Source: Nocardia sp. (GTDB lineage Bacteria; Actinomycetota; Actinomycetes; Mycobacteriales; Mycobacteriaceae). Taken from it: a DNA stretch of 51,362 nucleotides. Shown here in pieces: positions 39,825-46,992 of the stretch (positions within the stretch are counted from its first letter, which is position 1; every line of letters begins with the position of its first letter). Both the position numbers and the translations under genes were made by a program. The stretch is from positions 1-51,362 of the forward strand of contig NZ_JAODNK010000098.1 in NCBI RefSeq assembly GCF_025465275.1. Direction: 5' to 3'. The notes under the pieces were generated by a model. That model worked only from the letters and a program-made list of their open reading frames with translations, did no database searches and was not told the origin of the DNA.

Positions 39825-39937
39825 AAGGTTCGCGGCCCGGCTCGGTCTGGACTGATGGAGCGGGGGGAGCGGAGGAGGGAAGGCCGAGCTTGCAGGGCCG
39901 CGAACCCGCCCGGAGCGAAGCGGAGGGCAAATTAGAC
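39825..39937. repeat. Dispersed palindromic repeat, copy 2 (opposite orientation)
   Basis: GGTTCGCGGCC (39827-39837) pairs with GGCCGCGAACC (39896-39906), and GCTCGG (39840-39845) with CCGAGC (39883-39888). Read on the reverse strand, it shares GTCTAATTTGCCCTCCGCTT, the CGGGTTCGCGGCC core, the TTCCCTCCTCCGCTCC stretch and CAGTCCAGA with copy 1 at 32168-32310, but is about 30 nt shorter in the middle. It lies 26 nt upstream of trpE. Confidence 0.8.
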
Positions 39938-40060
39938 AGAGCCGCGGACCCTCCGGCCGCGAATACACGATGCGGTCATCACTACGCACGCGGCAATCTG
40001 CTCCTCCAGCAGATGGAGAGGTCGCCACGCGGTATCCCAATCGAGAGGAGTTCAACACAG

Positions 40061-40372
40061 ATGTACCCCTCGCAACCGGTCGCACCGGAGGGTCCACGGC
40101 ACGCAGCTCCGCAGGTAGGCATGGGTTCGATGCCCGGTCAGCCGCCGCGGATGATGGGCATGAACCAGCAGGGCGGCGGCAAGTACAGCGCCATCGCCTC
40201 GTTCGTCACGTACGTCAAGGCGCTGGAAGCGCTCGATCCACGGTCCTTCCCGGACGAGTACGCCGAGCACACCGATCGCATTCGGGAGCTCAAGCCCTTC
40301 CTGCGGGCACACGGCATCCTCGATGTCATGCACATCAAGAACCCGGAGGTCGCCGCGCTCATCGGTGCCTAA
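40061..40372 (+). CDS. Small hypothetical protein, 103 residues
   Basis: I do not recognise this protein. The first 40 residues are flexible and Pro-Gln-Gly-Met-rich (MGSMPGQPPRMMGMNQQGGG); the rest is one helical domain, KYSAIASFVTYVKALEALDP, SFPDEYAEHTDRIRELKPFL and HGILDVMHIKNPEVAALIGA. No signal or membrane helix. ATG 40061 has GAGAGGAG 10 nt upstream, a good ribosome site. It is divergent from trpE and followed by bcpB with a separate promoter. Confidence 0.82.
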   Translation: MYPSQPVAPEGPRHAAPQVGMGSMPGQPPRMMGMNQQGGGKYSAIASFVTYVKALEALDPRSFPDEYAEHTDRIRELKPFLRAHGILDVMHIKNPEVAALIGA

Positions 40373-40465
40373 CCGTGGGCCGAACCCCGATCGTCGAGCA
40401 GCCCGCGCACGGACCAAGTCAGACCGGTCCGTCTGCGGGCTGATTCGTATCCGGCGCGGATCCCG

Positions 40466-40471
40466 TAATCT
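40466..40471 (+). promoter_or_regulatory. -10 box of the peroxiredoxin gene
   Basis: TAATCT fits TANNNT and is 7 nt before ATG 40479. Confidence 0.6.
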
Positions 40472-40478
40472 CCTGCCT

Positions 40479-40937
40479 ATGAAGCCAGGCCAGCTCGCCC
40501 CGCAGTTCGAGCTTCCGGACCAATCCGGCACTCCCCGATCCCTCGATTCGCTGCTTGCGGACGGACCGGTCGTGCTCTTCTTCTACCCCGCCGCCAATAC
40601 CCCGGTGTGCACCGCCGAGGCGTGCCACTTCCGGGATCTGGCAGGCGAATTCAAGGCCCTGGGCGCCTCCTGTGTGGGCATCAGCGCCGACGCCGTGGAC
40701 GTGCAGTCCGGTTTCGCGGAGAAGCAGTCGCTGAACTACCCCGTGCTGTCGGACGTCGGCGCGAAGGTCGCCGCCGAATACGGCGTGAAGCGCGGCCTGC
40801 TGGGCGCCTTGATCCCGGTCAAGCGCACCACGTTCATCATCGATCCGGACCGCACCATCGCCAAGGTGATCAATAGCGAACTGCGCGCGAATGTCCATGC
40901 GGACGAGGCCTTGCAGTTCCTGCGCGATCGCGCGTGA
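40479..40937 (+). CDS. bcpB: Bcp-type thiol peroxiredoxin
   Basis: A 152-residue peroxiredoxin that reduces H2O2 and organic peroxides. VVLFFYPAANTPVCTAEACH contains the peroxidatic Cys in T-P-V-C-T and a second Cys five residues later, the Bcp/PrxQ resolving pattern; FRDLAGEF follows. It looks orthologous to mycobacterial BcpB (Rv1608c), which is also next to the trp cluster. TPVC replaces the more usual TPGC. ATG 40479 has a -10 box 7 nt upstream, indicating leaderless translation. It should use thioredoxin, whose gene is at 11.8 kb. Confidence 0.93.
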   Translation: MKPGQLAPQFELPDQSGTPRSLDSLLADGPVVLFFYPAANTPVCTAEACHFRDLAGEFKALGASCVGISADAVDVQSGFAEKQSLNYPVLSDVGAKVAAEYGVKRGLLGALIPVKRTTFIIDPDRTIAKVINSELRANVHADEALQFLRDRA

Positions 40938-40998
40938 GTTAACCCTCGATGCCCGATTGGTCCGGAGTGGCGCGACGGACGTGCCGCCTGGACGGGCA

Positions 40999-41004
40999 TA
41001 CGCT
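40999..41004 (+). promoter_or_regulatory. -10 box of the 200-residue membrane protein gene
   Basis: TACGCT fits TANNNT and is 6 nt before ATG 41011. Confidence 0.5.
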
Positions 41005-41010
41005 GGACCT

Positions 41011-41613
41011 ATGACTACGCCCAGCGGGGATGTGCCGGAGCGCAAGCGCTCATCGTTCGTCACGTGGCGCAATCGCATCATCGCGCTCGTCGTGGCGGCG
41101 GTCGTGCTGTGGGTGGCGTATCTGATTCTGGCGGCTTTCATTCCGCGGTGGTGGGCGCAGCGCATCGCCGAAAACGTGCACGGGAGTTTTGCCAAGGGCA
41201 TCTGGTCGGGCCTGGCCATCGGTGTGGTGTGCACGGCGCTCCCGCTTTTCCTCTTACTGCTCGCGGGAATGACGTGGCGGAAACGGGGCGGTCCGTTTAT
41301 TGCGGGCGCTTCGGCCGTTTTGGCACTTGTCACCGCCATCCCCAATTTGATGACGCTGACCATCGTGCTCGGCGACTCCAATGCCGCACATGCTGGAGAA
41401 CGCATTCTCGACGTCGATGCGCCGGGTTATCGCGGCGCCGTCCTGGTGGGCGCGATTGTGGCCGCAGTATTGTTCCTGCTGGTGGCATTTCTCTTGGTGC
41501 GCAGGCGAATCCGCAAGCATCGCGCCGTGAAGCAGCAGCCGGATCAGGAAAAGCCACGCGTGTCGGCAGAGATTCCGCCTAATCCCGCAGAACCCGGCAC
41601 GCACGAATTCTGA
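41011..41613 (+). CDS. Integral membrane protein, unknown function
   Basis: A 200-residue protein with four predicted helices: NRIIALVVAAVVLWVAYLIL, WSGLAIGVVCTALPLFLLLL, FIAGASAVLALVTAIPNLMT and GAVLVGAIVAAVLFLLVAFL. A Lys-Arg-rich cytoplasmic end (RRRIRKHRAVKQQ) and Pro-rich tail follow. I do not recognise the family; permease-like descriptions of such actinobacterial proteins are not supported by any motif. It has its own leaderless promoter. Confidence 0.78.
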   Translation: MTTPSGDVPERKRSSFVTWRNRIIALVVAAVVLWVAYLILAAFIPRWWAQRIAENVHGSFAKGIWSGLAIGVVCTALPLFLLLLAGMTWRKRGGPFIAGASAVLALVTAIPNLMTLTIVLGDSNAAHAGERILDVDAPGYRGAVLVGAIVAAVLFLLVAFLLVRRRIRKHRAVKQQPDQEKPRVSAEIPPNPAEPGTHEF

Positions 41614-41677
41614 CCTGCGACACGCGTGATGGATGTCACGTCATTCAGCAACGCCGTGACTGATGAGCGAAATCGTG

Positions 41678-41693
41678 GCAAACTTTGATTTGC
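41678..41693. promoter_or_regulatory. Inverted repeat upstream of marR
   Basis: GCAAA-N6-TTTGC is a 5-bp inverted repeat about 85 nt before the MarR start, of the size MarR proteins recognise. Short arms make it uncertain. Confidence 0.35.
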
Positions 41694-41776
41694 GGGTGAC
41701 TCGCTGTTGCTGCTCCACCGTCCGCCGGACCGACCAGCGCAACATGTCACTTGGCTGCTACGAGAGGGCTGGCACG

Positions 41777-42295
41777 GTGACGAAGTGGTTGAATCCGATG
41801 GAACAGCGAGCTTGGCGTACCGTCATCGCGCTGACGACCAGGCTGCCCGCTGCCCTGGATACCCAGCTTCAACGTGAGTCCGGGATTACCCATTTCGAAT
41901 ACTTCGTGATGACGCTGCTCTCCGAAGAACCAGGCCACCGGTTGCAACTGAGTGAGCTTGCGCAAAAGGCAAACGCATCGCTATCGCGCCTTTCGCATGT
42001 GATTTCCAAGCTCGAGAGATTGGGCTGGGCCGAGCGTGTCAGCATCTCCGGCCGGCGTGGCGCGCAGGCGGTGCTCACCGACGCCGGCTATCGCAAAGTC
42101 ACCGAGGCCGCGCCCGGATATCTGGAGTGTGTGCGCGGCCTGGTATTCGACGGGCTCGACAAGGAGGAGACCAAACAGCTCCTCGAAATCAGCGAGGCTC
42201 TCGTCGCACAATTGGACAAGGCGATGGCGCGCGGTGTGGGCCGATCGGGGCGGCCGTCGAGCCACGACGATGTCGATACCCGCGACAACCCTTAG
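41777..42295 (+). CDS. MarR-family transcriptional regulator
   Basis: A 172-residue winged-helix regulator. VTKWLNPMEQRAWRTVIALT is the usual N-terminal dimer helix, FEYFVMTLLSEEPGHRLQLS starts the DNA-binding domain, and ELAQKANASLSRLSHVISKL with AERVSISGRRGAQAVLT gives the recognition helix and wing. GTG 41777 has GAGAGGG about 8 nt upstream; the upstream reading of 38 more residues includes a Cys triplet and is unlikely. It faces hisI convergently. The target is unknown; itself and neighbouring genes are likely. Confidence 0.88.
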   Translation: MTKWLNPMEQRAWRTVIALTTRLPAALDTQLQRESGITHFEYFVMTLLSEEPGHRLQLSELAQKANASLSRLSHVISKLERLGWAERVSISGRRGAQAVLTDAGYRKVTEAAPGYLECVRGLVFDGLDKEETKQLLEISEALVAQLDKAMARGVGRSGRPSSHDDVDTRDNP

Positions 42296-42330
42296 CGCAC
42301 AGTCACTTTCGCGCAGTCACCGGCGCGAGC

Positions 42331-42699
42331 TCAGTCCTCGCCGGACAGCAGCTTGTCGCCTTGCGCCAGCAGCACATCGGTATCGAAGCAGGTGTGCGTG
42401 CCGGTGTGGCAGGCCGCGCCCTCCTGATCGACGATGAGCAGAACGGTGTCGCCGTCGCAATCGAGGCGCACCTCGTGCACGTACTGGGTGTGCCCCGAGG
42501 TCTCCCCCTTCACCCAATACTGTTGCCGCGAACGCGAATAGTAGGTGCCCCTACGAGTCTCCAGGGTGCGCGCGAGGGCCTCGTCATCCATCCAGGCCAT
42601 CATGAGCACATCCCCGGTGCCACGCTCCTGCGCGACGGCTGCGAACAGACCGTCGGCATTGCGCTTGAGGCGGGCGGCGATTGCGGGATCCAAACTCAC
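42331..42699 (-). CDS. hisI: Phosphoribosyl-AMP cyclohydrolase
   Basis: A 122-residue enzyme of the third step of histidine synthesis. VLMMAWMDDEALARTLETRR, YYSRSRQQYWVKGETSGHTQ and DCDGDTVLLIVDQEGAACHT contain the metal-binding Cys and His residues. It lacks the HisE pyrophosphohydrolase domain, as in mycobacteria. The start overlaps hisF by 4 nt (GTGA). It is the last gene of hisA-impA-hisF-hisI. Confidence 0.95.
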   Translation of the reverse strand: MSLDPAIAARLKRNADGLFAAVAQERGTGDVLMMAWMDDEALARTLETRRGTYYSRSRQQYWVKGETSGHTQYVHEVRLDCDGDTVLLIVDQEGAACHTGTHTCFDTDVLLAQGDKLLSGED

Positions 42700-43469
42700 C
42701 GGACCACGATACCTTCGGTGCGCATGGCGTCCTTGACCTGGCCGATGGTGAGGTCGCCGAAGTGGAAGACGCTGGCGGCCAGCACCGCGTCCGCACCGGC
42801 CTGGACGGCGGGTGCGAAATCATCGACCTTGCCCGCGCCGCCGGAGGCGATCACGGGAACGGAGACCGCGGCGCGCACGGCGCGGATCATGGTGAGGTCG
42901 AAGCCGGCCTTGGTGCCGTCGGCGTCCATGGAATTGAGCAGGATTTCACCGACGCCGAGTTCGGCGCCGCGGACGGCCCATTCGACGGCGTCGATACCGG
43001 TGCCGCGCTTACCGCCGTGCGTGGTGACCTCCCAGCCCGAGGGGGTCGGGGCCTGGCCCGCGGGAACGGTGCGGGCGTCGACCGAGAGCACGATGCACTG
43101 GGAGCCGAAACGCTCCGACATCTCGCGCAGCACTTCGGGTCTGGCGATGGCGGCGGTATTCACCGACACCTTGTCCGCGCCGGCGCGCAGCAGGCGGTTC
43201 ACATCCTCTACGGTGCGGACGCCGCCGCCGACGGTGAGCGGGATGAAGATCTGCTCGGCGGTGCGAGTGACCACATCGATCATGGTGCCGCGGTCGCCGG
43301 TGGAGGCGGTGACATCGAGGAAGGTGAGCTCGTCCGCGCCCTGGGCGTCGTAGGTGGCGGCGAGTTCGACGGGATCGCCCGCGTCACGCAGGTTTTCGAA
43401 GTTCACGCCCTTGACCACGCGGCCGGCATCCACATCCAGGCACGGAATCACGCGCACTGCCAACGTCAT
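42696..43469 (-). CDS. hisF: Imidazole glycerol phosphate synthase, cyclase subunit
   Basis: A 257-residue TIM barrel that uses ammonia from HisH to form imidazole glycerol phosphate and AICAR. VIPCLDVDAGRVVKGVNFEN carries Asp11, SVDAR carries the second catalytic Asp, and LTVGGGVRTVEDV, PVIASGGAGKVDDF bind phosphate. It overlaps impA and hisI by 4 nt each. Its partner gene hisH lies in the other his block, 3 kb away. Confidence 0.96.
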   Translation of the reverse strand: MTLAVRVIPCLDVDAGRVVKGVNFENLRDAGDPVELAATYDAQGADELTFLDVTASTGDRGTMIDVVTRTAEQIFIPLTVGGGVRTVEDVNRLLRAGADKVSVNTAAIARPEVLREMSERFGSQCIVLSVDARTVPAGQAPTPSGWEVTTHGGKRGTGIDAVEWAVRGAELGVGEILLNSMDADGTKAGFDLTMIRAVRAAVSVPVIASGGAGKVDDFAPAVQAGADAVLAASVFHFGDLTIGQVKDAMRTEGIVVR

Positions 43470-44284
43470 TGCTCAACCTCTCCTCGGGCACGATCGGCTG
43501 TCGCATTGATCATGTCCAGTAATTCCTCGTGCACGCCTGGCGCGGCCGCCAGCACCGAACCGGATTCGATATTCCAGTCGCGGCCCAGCAGATCGGTGAC
43601 CACGCCGCCCGCGGCACGCACCAGGGCGACGCCCGCGGCATTGTCCCAGGGGTGGTGGCCGAAGACCACGGCTCCACCCAATACGCCGGATGCGGTGTAC
43701 GCCAAGTCGATTCCCGTCGAACCGTGCATGCGCACCCGGCCGGACAGGCGACTCAGCGCGCCCAGCAGATTGAAGCGGAAGATGCCCGGAATGCGGCCCG
43801 CACCATCGATATTGAAGGCGCCGAAGCCGATCATGGCGGAGGACAGCGTCTTCCGCTCCAGGCTCGGCAGGGGTGTGCCGTTCAGGAAGACCGGGCCACC
43901 GGTCGCGGCGGCATAGCGCTGGCCGAGACCGGGCAGCCAGGTGAGGCCGAGGACCGGCTCGCCCTCCTGCACCAGTGCCAGCAGCATGCCCGAAAGTGGG
44001 TGGCCCGCAGAGTAATTGAAGGTGCCGTCGATGGGGTCCAGGACCCAGGCGGTGCCGGAGGTCAGCTCGGGGCCGCCGAATTCCTCACCGTGCACCGGGA
44101 ATCCGGTGCGCTCGGTCAGCTGCTTCGAGAGGGTGCGCTCCAGCTCCAGATCGAGTTCGGTCGCGAAATCACCGCGTCCCTTGTCGACAGCGCTGGGTGC
44201 GCCCACACCTTCCACGAAACGCGGTGCGGCAGCGTCGAGTACATCACTGGCAATGGTGAGCAGCTCGGCGAGTTCGGCGGCCAT
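43466..44284 (-). CDS. impA: Inositol monophosphatase-family protein ImpA
   Basis: A 272-residue Mg-dependent phosphatase. Metal ligands are in GEEFGG, DPIDGTFNYSAGHP and WDNAAGVALVRAAGG, the three signatures of the family. Members hydrolyse inositol phosphate or histidinol phosphate. In mycobacteria impA also lies between hisA and hisF, and a different gene is credited with histidinol phosphatase, so either role is possible here. The start, ATG 44284, is 6 nt after the hisA stop, and the end overlaps hisF by 4 nt. Confidence 0.92.
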   Translation of the reverse strand: MAAELAELLTIASDVLDAAAPRFVEGVGAPSAVDKGRGDFATELDLELERTLSKQLTERTGFPVHGEEFGGPELTSGTAWVLDPIDGTFNYSAGHPLSGMLLALVQEGEPVLGLTWLPGLGQRYAAATGGPVFLNGTPLPSLERKTLSSAMIGFGAFNIDGAGRIPGIFRFNLLGALSRLSGRVRMHGSTGIDLAYTASGVLGGAVVFGHHPWDNAAGVALVRAAGGVVTDLLGRDWNIESGSVLAAAPGVHEELLDMINATADRARGEVEQ

Positions 44285-44289
44285 AGGTC

Positions 44290-45021
44290 TCAGCGCACCG
44301 CTACAAGGGCTTCGGGCAGGGTGAAGCGGCCCGCGTACAGGGCCTTGCCGACGATCGCGCCCTCCACACCGTCTTCGACCAGGGTCGCGATGGCGCGCAG
44401 ATCGTCGAGGGTGGAGACGCCGCCGGAGGCGATGACCGGCGCGTCGGTGGCATTGGCCACATGCTGCAGCAGATCGAGATTGGGGCCGGTCAGGGTGCCG
44501 TCCTTGCTGACGTCGGTGACCACGTAGCGCGAGCAACCGTCCCGCTCCAGGCGCTCGAGCACCTCCCACAGATCGCCGCCGTCGGTGACCCAGCCGCGGC
44601 CGCGCAACCGGTACTCACCGTCGATGAGCTTCACATCCATGCCGACCGCGATCTTGTCGCCGTATTCGCCGATGGCGCGGGCGCACCACTGCGGATCCTC
44701 GATCGCCGCGGTGCCGAGATTGACCCGCGCGCAACCGGTCGCCAGCGCCAGCTTCAGCGACTCGTCATCGCGAATACCGCCGGACAGCTCCACTTTCACA
44801 TCGAGCTCGCCGATCACCTGCGCCAGCAGCTCCCGATTCGAACCCTTGCCGAACGCCGCATCCAGGTCGACCAGATGCACCCATTCGGCCCCATCGTGCT
44901 GCCAGGCGAGGGCGGCATCGCGCGGCGAACCATAGCTGGTTTCGCTGCCCGCCTCCCCCTGAACCAGGCGCACGGCCTCACCATTGGCGACATCGACGGC
45001 AGGTAGCAGCACAAGACTCAC
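44290..45021 (-). CDS. priA: Phosphoribosyl isomerase A (HisA/TrpF)
   Basis: A 243-residue TIM barrel that isomerises ProFAR in histidine synthesis. LLPAVDVANGEAVRLVQGEA holds the first catalytic Asp, VELSGGIRDDESL and YVVTDVSKDGTLTGPNLDLL the second Asp and phosphate sites. In actinobacteria this protein also does the TrpF reaction; the trp cluster here has no trpF, which fits. GTG 45021 has TAGGAT 6 nt upstream, so hisA begins a new leaderless transcript. In M. tuberculosis it follows hisH directly; here two genes intervene. Confidence 0.94.
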   Translation of the reverse strand: MSLVLLPAVDVANGEAVRLVQGEAGSETSYGSPRDAALAWQHDGAEWVHLVDLDAAFGKGSNRELLAQVIGELDVKVELSGGIRDDESLKLALATGCARVNLGTAAIEDPQWCARAIGEYGDKIAVGMDVKLIDGEYRLRGRGWVTDGGDLWEVLERLERDGCSRYVVTDVSKDGTLTGPNLDLLQHVANATDAPVIASGGVSTLDDLRAIATLVEDGVEGAIVGKALYAGRFTLPEALVAVR

Positions 45022-45027
45022 GCAAGC

Positions 45028-45033
45028 ATCCTA
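45028..45033 (-). promoter_or_regulatory. -10 box of hisA/priA
   Basis: TAGGAT (45033-45028) fits TANNNT and is 6 nt from GTG 45021. Confidence 0.6.
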
Positions 45034-45175
45034 GTGGTTACCGCGCGCTGCTCCGTCGTCGGCCTGGGCAGATACCGCAGATCGACCTTGTCCTATTCGT
45101 AAACGTCGCGCGCTACCGTCCATATAAAGCAGGTGAACGTCCGTTCGGCGATTTCGTCTCAGGGAGGAACGGCTC

Positions 45176-45802
45176 ATGTTCCGTCAACTCATCTTCGGCA
45201 CCGCGGCCCTCGCACTGGCCGGACTGCTCACCGCCTGCCAATCGGATCCACCGGTCCCGCCGACGACACCCGTCGCCCTGTCCTCGATTCCCAACGCCGC
45301 ACTGCCCACCTCGGCAGGCATACCCGCAACCGCGGCCGCCGCGCCCACCACCGCGACCTGCGGCCAAAACCTCTCCGCCCCCGAGGTCCGCGACGCGATT
45401 GCCGCGCAGCCCCCGGTACAGAACGACTCCGGCACCCCGTGGAAGTGGGCCACCCAGCCCGTCTCCGGCAATTTCGACCCGTGCGCCACTTTGTCCGCCG
45501 CACTCATCATCATCGAAAAAGGCACCGCCAGTTCACCGATGCAGATCCTGCTCTTCCACCAGGGCAGCTACCTCGGCACCGGCACCTTGAAGTGGCGCTC
45601 CTTCACCGGCATGGACCCCACCCACACCACCCCCGACACAGTTGGCATCAAATACCACGTCCCCGGCACCTGCAACGCCTGCAGCGACGGCACCGACTAC
45701 TGCGTCCAATACCACTGGACCGGAACCGAAGTCGAAATGCTGGGCACACCCCCCGATGAATCCCCCACCGGCACCGAAATCCCCGGCTCCCCCCGCTGCT
45801 GA
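45176..45802 (+). CDS. LppP/LprE-family lipoprotein
   Basis: A 208-residue secreted lipoprotein. The signal MFRQLIFGTAALALAGLLTA ends at lipobox LTAC (Cys21). A Pro-Thr-Ala linker leads to the domain, with CGQNLSAPEVRDAI, GTPWKWATQPVSGNFDPCAT and TVGIKYHVPGTCNACSDG, ending GSPRC; the Cys residues may form disulfides. The family is found in mycobacteria and its function is unknown. GGGAGGAACGGCTC before ATG 45176 is a good ribosome site. It interrupts the his cluster, opposite in strand to it. Confidence 0.85.
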   Translation: MFRQLIFGTAALALAGLLTACQSDPPVPPTTPVALSSIPNAALPTSAGIPATAAAAPTTATCGQNLSAPEVRDAIAAQPPVQNDSGTPWKWATQPVSGNFDPCATLSAALIIIEKGTASSPMQILLFHQGSYLGTGTLKWRSFTGMDPTHTTPDTVGIKYHVPGTCNACSDGTDYCVQYHWTGTEVEMLGTPPDESPTGTEIPGSPRC

Positions 45803-45850
45803 TGCCACCGCAGCGGCCCTCACTCGAAAGCCGTTGCAGGGCTTGGGCCC

Positions 45851-46303
45851 TCACTCGCCGGAATGAACTTCCAAGATCCGGTTGAGGGTCAGGACGAAAT
45901 TGGCCCGTTCGGCGGGGGTGAAGCCGGGGAGCAGTTCGGCTTGGGCGATTTCGAGGCGGGTGTCGAGATCGGCCAGGTGATCCGCGCCGGCCGAGGTGAG
46001 GGTCAGGACATTGCGGCGGCGGTCGGCAGGGTCGGGGGTGCGGTGCACGAAGCCGCGGTCCGCCAACTCGTTCACCGCGGCGACGACATCACTGCGATCG
46101 ATCCCCGTTCGGCGTCCGACCTCGGCTTGGCTACCGGCCCCGAGTTCGTCGAGCGTGGCGAGCAGCGCGTAGTGATAGCGGCGGGAGCCGGTGTGTTCCA
46201 GCGCCCGCTCCGTCGCCCGATTGGCAATGATCGCCACCTGCCCGACCAACCGCGTCGGCAGAGCGCGAAGCCTCCCCGATGCTCCCGTACGCGCAGTGTC
46301 CAT
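45851..46303 (-). CDS. MarR-family transcriptional regulator
   Basis: A 150-residue winged-helix regulator. RYHYALLATLDELGAGSQAE, VGRRTGIDRSDVVAAVNELA and DRGFVHRTPDPADRRRNVLT are the standard helices and wing. The A-D-R-R wing motif is complete. ATG 46303 has TAGATT 6 nt upstream, and the palindrome CCAACA-CT-TGTTGG (46316-46329) touches that box, so self-repression is likely. It lies between the lipoprotein gene and hisH, reading the same way as the his genes. A role in redox or antibiotic sensing is possible but unshown. Confidence 0.9.
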   Translation of the reverse strand: MDTARTGASGRLRALPTRLVGQVAIIANRATERALEHTGSRRYHYALLATLDELGAGSQAEVGRRTGIDRSDVVAAVNELADRGFVHRTPDPADRRRNVLTLTSAGADHLADLDTRLEIAQAELLPGFTPAERANFVLTLNRILEVHSGE

Positions 46304-46309
46304 TCCCGC

Positions 46310-46329
46310 AATCTACCAACACTTGTTGG
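46310..46329 (-). promoter_or_regulatory. marR leaderless promoter and operator
   Basis: -10 box TAGATT (46315-46310) is 6 nt from ATG 46303. CCAACA (46316-46321) and TGTTGG (46324-46329) form a perfect inverted repeat that abuts it upstream, a likely MarR operator. Confidence 0.65.
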
Positions 46330-46359
46330 CCCGACCCACAATATGAGACAGGTTGCCGG

Positions 46360-46992
46360 CTAGAGGGAGTTGACCCAGTTGCGGAGGAGTTGGGCTCCGG
46401 CGTCGCCGGACTTTTCCGGGTGGAACTGGGTGGCGCTGAGGGGGCCGTTTTCTACTGCGGCCAGGAAGGGGGCGCCGTGTTCGGACCAGGTGAGTTTGGC
46501 CGGGGGGAGGGTGCCGTGGTCTTCGAGGGACCAGGATTGGGCGGCGTAGGAGTGGACGAAGTAGAAGCGGGTGTCTTCATCCATACCTGCGAAGAGGACG
46601 CTGTCTTCGGGAGCCTTGACCGTGTTCCAGCCCATGTGCGGCAGGACGGGGGCGTCCAGACGCTCTACGGTGCCGGGCCATTCGCCGCAGCCTTCGGTTT
46701 CCACGCCGAATTCGACTCCGCGCTCGAAGAGGATCTGCATGCCTACGCAGATGCCCAGCACGGGGCGGCCGCCGGCCAGGCGTTTGCCGATGATGCGGTC
46801 GCCGCGAACGTTCAGCAGGCCCGCCATGCAGGCGGCGTAGGCGCCGACGCCGGGGACTACGAGACCGTCTGCGTTCAAGGCGATTTCGGGGTCGGCGGTG
46901 ACGGTGACGTCCGCACCGGCGCGGACCAGTGCGCGCTCGGCGGAGTGCAGGTTGCCGGAGCCGTAGTCCAGGAGGGCCAGCTTCTTGGTCAT
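46360..46992 (-). CDS. hisH: Imidazole glycerol phosphate synthase, glutaminase subunit
   Basis: A 210-residue class I glutamine amidotransferase that feeds ammonia to HisF. The nucleophile Cys is in RPVLGICVGMQILFERG, and His-x-Glu in SATQFHPEKSGDAG completes the triad. VVPGVGAYAACMAGL forms the oxyanion loop. ATG 46992 overlaps the hisB stop by 4 nt. It is now the last gene of the hisD-hisC-hisB-hisH operon, cut off from hisA by the lipoprotein/MarR insertion. Confidence 0.96.
   Translation of the reverse strand: MTKKLALLDYGSGNLHSAERALVRAGADVTVTADPEIALNADGLVVPGVGAYAACMAGLLNVRGDRIIGKRLAGGRPVLGICVGMQILFERGVEFGVETEGCGEWPGTVERLDAPVLPHMGWNTVKAPEDSVLFAGMDEDTRFYFVHSYAAQSWSLEDHGTLPPAKLTWSEHGAPFLAAVENGPLSATQFHPEKSGDAGAQLLRNWVNSL

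Noticed and set aside
39800..39826. M-M-W-A-W reading upstream of trpE as an attenuation leader
   Set aside because: It reads straight into trpE with no stop and no terminator/antiterminator pair; two Trp codons in 27 nt may be chance.
38078..40372. 764-residue forward frame over trpE
   Set aside because: Antisense shadow of trpE; only the last 103 residues, from ATG 40061, form a supported gene.
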